A stretch of 64,000 nt of DNA from Styela clava (lineage: Eukaryota; Chordata; Ascidiacea; Stolidobranchia; Styelidae): contig NC_135251.1 of NCBI RefSeq assembly GCF_964204865.1, forward strand, positions 20,522,001 through 20,586,000, written 5' to 3'. Position numbers and translations under genes: made by a program. Within the stretch, counting starts at the first letter, position 1. Each line of letters opens with the position of its first letter. This document shows, piece by piece, positions 22,701 through 32,600 of the stretch. The notes beneath the pieces are model-generated. The model was not told where the DNA came from and ran no database searches. It saw nothing but the letters and a program-made list of their open reading frames with translations.

Positions 22701-25700
22701 AAAGTTACCAAATATGTGAGTGTTGCTGCTCGTTAACCAGTATTGGTTTCTCATCCCTCCCTTCAAGCTAAAATACCATATTCAAAATCCTTCACTATTT
22801 TGTTTGCATAAAGTGTATTTTCTGTATGGTGAAAAAATTAAATACTGATTATCCAGAGATGCAACCAAATTTTAGAATAAATCAGAATAGATAATTTACA
22901 TACACATTACCACATTTTTTCAATCATTGTTTTACATCATTCATCAATTTTTGTCTGCATTTTTCAGATATTTGATTCCAATAATCATATTGTTTTATTT
23001 TTTATTTTTTGCTGCTGCACAATTTGGGTATTGTCAATTTATAGTTATTTATTTTAAGATATCACAAACAATTGCTGAAGATTTGAATGAACAAGAAAAT
23101 TGTCATAAACTTCATTCTCTCAATGATGAAAATTTATTTGCAAGTGAGAGTGAAGAAATTAAACATACAATTGCTAATGCAGTGAGAAGAGCAAGACATG
23201 GGTGAGAGGTGTTTTTCCCATATTGTTTTAATTAAAATTTTAAATTACATTACGAAATGATATTCTAATGAAAAATTGAATAAATGGAAATTAAATTGAT
23301 AGTCATTGTTTTAATTAAAATTTTAAATTACATTACGAAATGGTACTTTTACGAAAAATTGAATAAATGGAAATTAAATTACCGTAATAGTCATTGTTTT
23401 GATTAAAATTTAAAATTACATTCAGAAATGGTATTTTTACGAAAAATTGAATAAATGGAAATTAAATTAATAGTCATTGTTTTAATTAAAATTTGAAATT
23501 ACATTCAGAAATAGTATTTTTACGAAAAATTGAATAAATGGAAATTAAATTGATAGTCATTGTTTTAATTAAAATTTAAAATTACATTCAGAAATGGTAT
23601 TTTTACGAAAAATTGAATGAATGGAAATTAAATTGATAGTTAACTGAAAATGTATAAGCTTTTTGCTAACCAGGATATCTATTATCTACCCAATTCATTA
23701 CCCCCCTGGATGAAGTGGTGGGCATGGGATTTGAACCCAAGATTTTAACTTGCGACACCATTATGGTTAAGCCCAACGCTTTTACCACAAGGCCACCAAG
23801 CCCACTACAAGCAGATGATTGAACACAATGTATACAGTTTATTCGAATAAAAAACTCTATTTTGCATCTCTCGCAGATATCCGGATCGTGAAAAGAAATT
23901 AATATCTGTTCAAGCACAAGAATCAGCTGCTCAAACTGCACTGTCATTTCTTCATCAGAAACGAACTGAGATACAACAAAATCATCCTCAAATTACTGCT
24001 GAAGATCTTAGGTATGGTACCATCATATATAATTACAGTGGCTTTTGCTCCATTTCTAGATGTGGGACAAGTGTGCCCCAGAAATTTGTAATTTTCGATA
24101 TAGGAAATCCATTGATGAGACTGAGTAAAACAAAAGAAATAAAGTGACTTCTGCGCCATTTCTAGTTGTAGGACGACAAAAATGCTCTATAAATTTTCTA
24201 ATTTTCTTTATAGAGAATCCATTGATGAGACCGTGAGTAAAACAAAAGAAGTAAAGGAAGAAGTTCACAAGCTTTCTCATGTTCAAATTCCAAACCTAAT
24301 ATCGGAGGGAACTCCTTTACAAACCACTCATTTATTAACAGGAGATTATCGGAGAAAATGGATTCGACAACAATATTTCATAGAAAAACAGCAAAAGGTG
24401 AACTGCTATTAATTAGTCTATGGTTCGCTGCTTCAGTCAATGGGCTAACATTCTTAAATTTTTCTTCATTTAGAAGAAAAAGTATTTTTAGTGTCAATGT
24501 ATTTTCATACTTGCACGAGTTGCTTCTCACCTCCATAATTTAGTGAAATTGGGATATACATCATCTGATATCCAAATAACAGTTTAGGGCAAAGTTAGAA
24601 AATTACCAAGATTGTTTGATGTGGTCTTGTCTAAAAAATTAACTGAAAGGGATAGCGCGGGCAGACATATTTTGGACCTCCAGAAGTATGCGCACCAAGA
24701 TGGCGCACAACATGAACATAGTATGTGGGTGCCGGTTAGGATTCAGTTTGTGCGACATCTTGGTGCGCATACTTCTGGAGCACCCATTTTTTTATACAAC
24801 ATATATTCACGCCTTTGCTTTGAATGAGGCCCCAGCTGATACTGATATGTAATGAGCTATCATTACTTGGAAGCACCGGAATCTTTCTGGTTTGGCATTG
24901 CTTACCCAATTTATTACACCCTGATGGGGGTAGGGGCTATATGGGGCAGCTGCCCCAGGCAGCATGTTCTAGGGGGCAGCAAATCCATGCTGTAGAGTCT
25001 TTTGTGACTGATTGTGGTGATGATTACTCCCACTAATGTGATCTGGTCTGGTCATTGCATGATTTAGCGTAATAATACAAACATTTCACTCTTACTTGAC
25101 CTTTTATATCGCCTCGACCTTTTATAACTGCTAATCCATTGTTGACTAAAATAAGATGAACATAGTCTATATTTTCAAAATACTGAAATTTAATTGAACC
25201 TAAACAAAAGTTTTTAGGAAATATTTAGAATATATTACTAATACTGTACCCAACATATTTTATTCACTAAGCACTCAGCCTGTCGATTAAGTAAGAAGGA
25301 TCCATGTTTCATCCATGCATAGTTCAACATTGCTTTTCTATTATCTACACAGGTAATATCACTTTTACAACAACAGCAAGCTAGATTAGATCTACTTTGG
25401 AAATTATTGTTGGTTGAGGAAGTAGGACATGAGAAAACTGGAGAACAGGTTGATGTTGTTCTCAATCATTTGCAGGCTATGTTAAATGAAGGAATGGCTG
25501 AATCTGAATGGTATGAACATATGATACAAATATCCTTGCAATATTACTGATTTATAGCTTTAACTATTTGTTAACTGCTCTTAAATTGTTCTGTTTTTTC
25601 GAATTATTAATAGGTGATCCTTTGAGCTATATTAGGTCTCACTTATTTCCTCTATATTATAAATCATCATTGTCTCTATCAGTGGTAACTCGTAACATTT

Positions 25701-27977
25701 GTAGTTCCTTGCTTTTCAATAAAAATACCTAGTTCTGCGGTAAACTTGTTCCCATCAGTTATTTTATGCATCATGTTTAAAAATAAAAAGTCAGAAATGA
25801 AAGCAAAAAAATAAACAAATGACAGTCTTATTAATGTAGTCATACCGAGGGTATGTGGTAAGGACATTTGCTTGTGGTCCCCAGAGACACCATCTCTGTG
25901 ACCCCCATGTGGGCCAGAGGGATGGATTCAACAAGAATTCCTTCGTTCCTTCTGAAATGACTTGCCGTGCATGCACTTTGACTTACAGAGCTTTTTGAAA
26001 AAAAATTCTTTTTATATTTCTGGACCTTTTTTATCAAGCTTGTCGTGTTTTTTTTTGTTGTCACAGGTTTGAAAAAAATCAGCAAGGAAAGGTAGATACA
26101 ACAACTAAGAGCGTTTTCAATGAAAATGATAAGTTAGCAATTTCAACTCACAAAATGTTAGGTAGGTTGAGTACATTATTTTGCTGTTGTAATGTAATCA
26201 AACTTGTCATCAAGGTTCACATATTTGGGTCCAAAATCACACATAACTGTAAGGGAGCTCGAGCTTAAAAGTTTTTTCCTGTATAACTTTTATATGCATA
26301 TAAACAGTATTTCTTTTCTTAGACCAGAGGTTTTTCTCCTTTTTCATTTTCCTATATTCCTAAAGAGAATTTGTCACATTTCTCATTATTGTTGTATCCT
26401 TTATGTAGGGGTGGGATTTCCGGGAATTAGCGCAGGTAGCAGTTTGACAAAGTCATTATAATCAGCATAGGTAAAATATAAATCCTGACAAAATATTACA
26501 CAATTCTATGATGTAACTTATGAGTATACCCAGTGAAGATTAAAGTTCATTTGGTCAAGCTCCCAAGATTGTAGAGACAAGGGTTCAGCTCTGTTTTCTT
26601 GTTGGAACTACACTCGTATATCTGCATTTACCAGAGTTGGCATGTCAAAATTTTGAGCAAAATTTCTATAAGTGTGGAAGTCACCATCAAATCTGAAATT
26701 TGGCAAAAATTGCAAATTTGTTTATTGTTAATCAAGAGTCAATTTTCTTGTTCCACAGTCGCCCTCATACGCTCATGAAATTGGTAGTGAAGGTTGTCTT
26801 GTTTTTAATTTTTATATAAATACATTCAGGTATTGAAGAAGCTGGTTCAATTGATCCTGATTCCACCATATTTCATCCTTTCAATACTTTGTCAGATGCT
26901 TCTCATAATTTGTATAAATGCCTCAATGATTTACGAAAAGTTTCCAATATGTCTCCCGGTTCTCATCCAGAAGAGGTTGTTTTGAATGATATGTGAGTTG
27001 TTGCAGGTCTTGAACATAGTTTTTTTTTTGTACAATAATTTAATAGGACATAGCTTGCACAATTTACCATATTTTGTGGACCATAAGGGCAGGCACTCTT
27101 TAATACGTTTTTTTCTTCTAAAAACTTGATCGTGTCCTTTATAAGCCTAATGTTTGGATCAAAGCTTTATTGCTCACTCTTAAAATCATTAACAGAAGGG
27201 GTTGTGCCTTATGTATGGACAAAACCCCGATCTGAGCAATTTATTGATTGATCAATTTATAGATAGAACCACCTGGTCTACCAATGCCAAAAATTGAGTC
27301 AAATGTATATTTAAGGGTGGTGGTTATGAAATGAAGTCATTCTTTATAACTATTGTACCAGAGAGTTTGCCCTAAAAATTTCCATATATTAATTTTCCAA
27401 TCGTACTGAACCAGGCGAATGAGATGAAATTCGCTTTTATTTTGTAACATTAGTCATCTTATTGTAGTATAACACCTAATCTTAAACATATTTCTAAGGT
27501 CTGACGCGATGTCAAATTGCAAGAGTTTGCTACAAACACAGAACAGCCAGCATGATAGTGGTGATCATGATAATGTGGTTCTTACTCCGGATGAGGTCAC
27601 TGAAATGACAAATCATATACAAAGTGAATTTCAGAACTTGTCAGGAATAGTTACACGTTGCACAAAAGAGGTATGCATTCAGTTTCTAGCATTTTTCTTT
27701 AATCGCAATGCTCTGGAAAAATTATTAGCACCAATGAAGTATAAAATAAGTTGAATTTCATCCCTTTGTTCATCTTTAACATAGCAATATGCTATCCATT
27801 GTCGGAATGCAGCTTTTGATGCATGTCTTCATTGCGGTTCTATTTTCTGAATTGTTTTAGATTGATCAGAAGAAAAACTTCTTGCAATACAATGAAAGAG
27901 CAGCCAAAATGCGTACTTTGTGGATAGATTTCCACTTGAACCCAAGCAAATTACCCAAGTTGGACGTGGAGGATTGA
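19770..27977 (+). CDS. HAUS3: HAUS3, augmin complex subunit 3
   Basis: Thirteen exons: 19770-19883, 20452-20620, 21046-21248, 21711-21770, 22221-22334, 23059-23201, 23877-24011, 24214-24397, 25353-25510, 26067-26161, 26830-26992, 27499-27670, 27861-27977. All introns are GT-AG with matching phases. The product is 608 residues (human 603). HAUS3 is part of the eight-subunit augmin complex that recruits gamma-tubulin to spindle microtubules for branching nucleation. NPATGPFLSEFIQ, LTPTELEQYNII and FVKKQFFE parallel human HAUS3 (LSERELEAFSIL, YTKKQFFQ). Most of the chain is predicted coiled coil (for example 21060-21200). Sequence identity is low, but length and motif order are convincing. A candidate poly(A) signal AATAAA lies at 28127. 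Introns hold an 84-bp tandem array, a SINE, MITEs and a dead duplicated exon. Confidence 0.87.
21301..21655. mobile_element. MITE-like repeat, GCGCAC-end family (copy 1)
   Basis: In HAUS3 intron 3. It begins accatggggtgcactgg and closes with atgcgccttgcggtccgt, so the ends are inverted relatives (GG-TGCAC / GCGCC-TT). Related pieces occur at 22385-22635, 27065-27250 and 35400-35715, sharing phrases such as cctatggtctg, gcttataa and atctgagcaatttattga. Confidence 0.5.
22385..22635. mobile_element. MITE-like repeat, GCGCAC-end family (copy 2)
   Basis: In HAUS3 intron 5. The piece from aaccctaaagtgcacttt to gtgcgcactatggcccgt resembles the copy at 21301. Internal blocks (gcttcattgcctac, caatctaagcaatttgttgac) are shared with the others. 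Confidence 0.45.
23222..23642. repeat. Tandem array, five units of about 84 bp
   Basis: In HAUS3 intron 6. Units start at 23222, 23305, 23393, 23476 and 23559, each opening attgtttt(a/g)attaaaat and closing aaattaaatt(ga/aa)tagtc. The second unit carries a 4-5 bp insertion. Units 3 to 5 resemble each other more closely than units 1 and 2 (cattcagaaat versus cattacgaaat), suggesting stepwise expansion. Confidence 0.93.
23655..23820 (-). mobile_element. tRNA-derived SINE, family A
   Basis: In HAUS3 intron 6. Read on the minus strand it has a tRNA-like head: GTGGGC pairing with GCCCAC at the acceptor stem, an A-box-like TGGCCTTGTGGTAAAAGC and a B box GGTTCAAATCC. A short body of about 40 nt follows. 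Related truncated copies lie at 24885-24995, 31245-31390 and 33185-33240. The anticodon arm is degraded, so it is not called as a functional tRNA. Confidence 0.75.
24040..24147 (+). pseudogene. Dead tandem copy of HAUS3 exon 8 start
   Basis: This stretch repeats, about 110 bp upstream, the intron end and first part of HAUS3 exon 8: (c/g)ccatttctag, then atccattgatgagac and agtaaaacaaaaga. In this copy two bases are missing after gagac. If spliced at the copied tatag acceptor (24103) in the exon-7 phase, it meets a stop after about eight codons. The downstream copy (24214-24397) is the intact one. Confidence 0.85.
24674..24784. mobile_element. Foldback element, about 111 bp (copy 1)
   Basis: Inverted arms of about 35 nt: ccagaagtatgcgcaccaag at the left and cttggtgcgcatacttctgg at the right, with a 30-40 nt centre. 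It lies in HAUS3 intron 8. The same arms build the copy at 50933-51043, and part of one arm is seen at 53692-53721. Confidence 0.88.
24885..24995 (+). mobile_element. SINE family A fragment
   Basis: It shares gcattgcttacc, caatttattacaccctgatggggg and a following G-rich stretch with the bodies of the family A copies at 23655 and 31245. The promoter end is not preserved. Confidence 0.4.
27065..27250. mobile_element. MITE-like repeat, GCGCAC-end family (copy 3)
   Basis: In HAUS3 intron 11. It starts attttgtggaccataaggg and ends near gatctgagcaatttattga. It shares phrasing with the copies at 21301 and 22385 but is more diverged. Confidence 0.4.
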
Positions 27978-29087
27978 TAATCATTCGGTTTGCTCTTCTT
28001 GCAATTTATTACGGTTTTGTTTAGTAAAATTTCAATCATTGTCTGTTTTCAAAAATAATATTCGTTTCAGTTTTTCATTTTTCTCAAAATTTTACATATA
28101 ATATTGTATTCCTTATATTTTTTGCAAATAAAAACGACTTTTCAATTGCGAAGTTTTCTTATTTGCAAACGAACAGTGCATAGAGACCTAAATTTGGCTG
28201 GGCAGATTTTGCAATTTGCACAAGATCCACAGTGTCGAGTTTTTCGAAACATCTATTTATTTTATAGCTATTGATGAGTTGTTCATGGGAAAACTTGGTG
28301 GCGTTCCGATTATGATAGCCTGAAGTATATGGAGTTGTGAAACTTTAAATATTTAAGTCTTTGGCTATGAGAATATGACATTGTTTACTTGAAATAGGTG
28401 CTCCAAAGACGCAGCAAAGTTTATTGTTTGTGTTGTATACAGGGCCGGGTTTTAAGTAGCATTAGTTAAATGTTTAGTATTTCGCCAAACCTTCAATGAT
28501 GTTAAAAAGCGTCGGTAGTTATACGTTTAAATAGCGTTTCACCATAACTTCAACACTGTTATGAATGTTCCGTGCCGTACGTTTGTTACGTAAAACAGTA
28601 AGAGTCGTCAGACCAACACGATTTATTTCAGTAAACACTGAATCGCCATTGTTCGGTGATAGCCCCTTTCCTTTGGTGCCTCAAGCACATGCCCATTTTG
28701 CTTAATGATTAATCCCGCCCTGGTTGTATGGAATTAGGCAAACTTGAAGATGAAGCAAATGCTATTGCAGCCGCATGCAGAAATGATTGCTATCAATAGA
28801 ATATTTTTTTTAAAAGTATTCTTTATTTCCTTGAAAGCGTTTTGGTGTTTTATTTACCTTATTTCACTCAGCAAACTGAATCAGCGGACATTGTGGGTGT
28901 CGCTGCATAAAGACCTTTTGAGGTCCCTCGCGACTCTCCTGTCACAGAATTGTTAAGTTTGTTTCCCTTTGTTAATTGTAAAGTTTTTTCCTGTGATAGA
29001 TTATTATTGTGTTGACGAATAAAAGACTGATATTCGCTAATTTTTAGTTACGTGCTTGTGTTTAACTTTGTTCTCATTAAGACCACA

Positions 29088-29285
29088 TAAGCTCGGCGAT
29101 GTGGCGCATCGTGTTAAGCTCTAGAAATACGCTCGCCACCGCATCTCTAATTACCCCTGCGTGGGTTCGCAGGTTGAAATCCCGTGGGTGATATTTATGT
29201 GCGAGAGGATCGCTGGACTTCTTTTTTGAGGGTGCCGCTACTCGATAACCAATGTTGTATTTCTGCGTCTCCACTCACTCTGAAA
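29088..29285 (+). mobile_element. tRNA-derived SINE, family B
   Basis: An A-box-like head (gatgtggcgcatcgtgttaa, then aatacgctcgccaccgcatc), a B box region (gggttcgcaggttgaaatcc) and the downstream block gtgcgagaggatcgctggac, matching the fuller copy at 39702-40035. Confidence 0.75.
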
Positions 29286-29321
29286 CCATAATTTAGTGCT
29301 TGTGCAGCGTGATTTCAATAT

Positions 29322-29445
29322 GGCGCGGTGGTGTGGCTCATCGTGCTAAGCGTTAGGAATATGCTCGCCACCGCGTGGTTTGTCATATGGTTAATCCGTC
29401 TTATCGGCTTTCCTCTCCCGGGGATAAATATGTAAATCCTATCCT
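29322..29445 (+). mobile_element. SINE family B, internally deleted copy
   Basis: Head block tggcgcggtggtgtggctca, then aatatgctcgccaccgcg, jumping directly to a 3' block atcggctttcctctcccggg that matches the end of the 39702 copy. The B box and the middle are missing. Confidence 0.65.
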
Positions 29446-29692
29446 ATTACTGATTAACTGGCTTAACTTTAGGATGAATCAATTTTTTTACGACTTCAAC
29501 TCGAATTTGGGTAATTTGGGGCTTCTGTCGGTGACGTGGCTGGTGGCAATACCGGTAAGGTTTTAATGGGGTCAAGGGTCGAGGAAGCAACCGGTAAGGA
29601 GATTTTGTTTCAGCACTTTCAGAGCCATATTGCTGTTCTATCTATCTATCGTTACGTCTGTCGGCAAACTTGGGTGGAATCACAAAACTACG

Positions 29693-32600
29693 ATGGTTGC
29701 TTCAGCTATTTATATATTGGATTATAAGGGAAAGGTAATGTTCAGAAAATTGTATCTCTATCCTTGGTACAGCAGCACAGTACAATTTCCACGGTTTCCG
29801 TATGCATTTAGTGTATTTCATGTGTGGTGAAAAAATAAACTACTGATTACTGATTACTGATTCCACGCAATGGAGAAATAGAAACGTAGGGTAACGTTGT
29901 TACCGGAACCGTCTGACCGTACCGGTACCGGTACCGTACTAAATAAGAAGTGAAAGCCAAAATTTAATCCTAACTTACCACGGTACCGGTACCGGTAAAC
30001 TGGTGCAGGAACACCTGCATGTCTGCCGTTGTTATACAGTAATGGTACGGTCCGACAGTCGGCAGGTCGGGAACCGTTCAAGCCAACATTGCTCAAACTC
30101 TATTTACTGATTTACCAAGTTTTATAGTAAAGTCCAACAGGATAAATACTGAAATATAAAATTCCCAGACACTTAAATATGAGAAATTTGATAAATCTGT
30201 GGTACCGACATATTGATAATGTTATACGAATACTGAAAGAGTTTTATTTTATCTCAAAAAAAAATTTGGAAATTGTTTTATTTTAAATATAAATTTATTT
30301 TATTTTGCTTTTTAGGTTCTAATATGCAGAAATTACAGAGGAGATATTCCTATGAATACAATAGACAATTTTCCCAAGTTATTGATGGAACAAGAAGATG
30401 TATGAATTATTTTTCAATCAATATATTTTTTACTAAGAGGCTAACTATGCAACGTTACTTGGAAACTATGGAAATGATATTTCTCTCTTTTATATATATT
30501 TTTAAAAAGATTTTGTTTTTAACAATTTACGAACAATTCTAATTTTAATGAAGGAGTAACACTATGTTAACACCTCGCATACTAATAGGGGGCATTGCCG
30601 GAGCTGGCAAGACACTCCTGGTAAAGTAGCTCCATTCTGCTTAACGTACCTCCCTGCCCTGATGAAGTTTTTCTGTATAGAAATTCGAAACGTCGGCAAA
30701 TTACATCGTTTTGCTAACACCGGTTGTGCTTCATTTATCATCAACGTACCTCGCCTAATGTTAATGATAGTTTTCTTTTATATGACATTTCATCTCCTTC
30801 ACATTGGGTAAGGCCCTGCATAAGCAAACTGTCCATTTCAGCATTTCCTACCCTATTTACTATGCTTGGTTGTCAACGGGTTAAACAATAGAGAATTGAA
30901 TACAGCACCTGAGAGTCTTTCTCCAAATTGTCTGTTTTCATATCAATAGTAGTTTAGTTTAAATATATAAAATTAATATCATCTGTCTATTTCAACTCAA
31001 ATATTTTTCTGTGTGCATTTTTAGGAAGGCGCAATGTCACCAATCATTCAGCATGGAGATGTTACTTTTATTTTCATCAAATTTAGTAATTTGTATGTTG
31101 TTGCTACAACAAATAAAAACGCAAATGTTATGATGATAACAAGTTTTATGCACAAAATGTGTGAGGTAAGCATAACTCATTTGTGTTGCTAATCATATAT
31201 TCTTACCCTTTGCTCCAAACAAGATCTTGTACAGATAACCACTTATATCCAGCATTGCTTACCTAATTTGATACGCCTTGGGTATGGTAAGGGGCATGAG
31301 GTAAGGGGCATGGGATATGAGATGTGCAAGCTACAATGTCATCATATTCAAGTGTAATGCTTTTACCATCAGGAATTCACGCCCAATCTGTTATGTTTTA
31401 TATTTCAATTCAACGAAAACGATTTTATTACTCATGTGACACATTCTGAAAAAAAATACTATTTACGCTAACAATGTAAATTTTGAATATAGTGTTGATT
31501 TCAAATCTCATATAGCTTAAATTTTTTCAGTTATTTCCAGACCATACAAAAGTTCCATCTTTGATTGGTCAGCATAGTTTTTATGATACTCAAAAGTGGT
31601 AGTTTCTCGTGTAATATGATCAGCAATTGGGGGGGGGGGTCACCTCTCCCCAGGAATGAATATGAAATTTCTATCCTATGTAAATTATGTATATTTTGAA
31701 TAAAATGAGTTTAAATGCATGGAAGATATGATTTCTCTGTGGTGTAAATTTTAAAAGTTTACAAAATAGAAATTGCTTTTTATAAATGGAAACTGTTGGT
31801 CTTCAAAGACCCATTTGATATTTTTTTCGGTGCTTATGCCTACATATATGTGATTGATTACTCAACATTTTGTATATGTTAATGAGTTTAAACTAAATAA
31901 TTTGGTGTTTATTTTTTAGATCTTCTGCCATTATTTCAAAGAATTAGAAGAAGAATCCATAAAAGATAATTTTGTTATTGTATATGAACTTATGGATGAA
32001 GTGATGGATTTTGGATTGCCACAATTTACTGATCCGAAAATCTTACAAGAGTAAGTTTTTGCAAATATTTTATTTCTGTCATCACATCTAGACTGTCTGC
32101 CTTTTAGGAACTTTTTTGCTAGATTGTTGCTATTGAGATGATTGTTGCTGTCGTTAGAAGGTTATCACTTTTTTCAAAATTTTGAGTCCTATGTGACACT
32201 ATATTTTACTCAAAACTTTGATGTTTTATTTAAAGGGGAACACTTTTTAGTCCATTGTGCTTGATTGCCTTCGTCATGTTTTTCGTCCGGTTTCAGCAAT
32301 CTCTGTGCTTCCAAGCTTTACCATACCAGAAAAATATGAAATCTTCTGTGTCCATATATTAGAGAATCGCTCTATTGTTTAACAGAATATTAAATTTTAA
32401 ACTTTTGTATTATCATGTTTAGTCATTTTAACTTCTTTTTATTAGGTATATCACCCAAGAAAGCCATAAGCTTGAAATTCAAACACGGCCTCCTTCAACA
32501 GTGACCAATGCTGTTTCATGGAGGTCTGAAGGCATCAAATACAGAAAGAATGAGGTGAATGTAGTTTTTCAGTTGATGATTCTTAAAATTCGTCTGTTGT

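Larger units (their letters stand above)
27978..29692. other. HAUS3-AP1M intergenic region
   Basis: Contains the HAUS3 3' UTR with AATAAA at 28127, then AT-rich DNA and two family-B SINE copies (29088-29285 and 29322-29445) just upstream of AP1M exon 1. No additional gene is supported. Confidence 0.5.

Noticed and set aside
22651-22725. Possible extra HAUS3 exon (atgttag acceptor, atatgtgagtg donor)
   Set aside because: Read in the required phase it starts with a stop codon, and the protein length already matches human HAUS3 without it. A similar diverged stretch at 22860 suggests a repeat.
23222-23642. CRISPR-like array
   Set aside because: Units are contiguous tandem repeats without distinct spacers, in an intron of an animal gene.
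23690-23815. Functional tRNA gene on the minus strand
   Set aside because: A and B boxes and acceptor pairing exist, but the anticodon arm does not form and a SINE body follows. Diverged copies occur nearby.
29854-30096. 80-codon frame with VPVYRYRYRGK-like repeats
   Set aside because: The repeat peptide comes from GGTACC palindromic runs, not from a protein gene.
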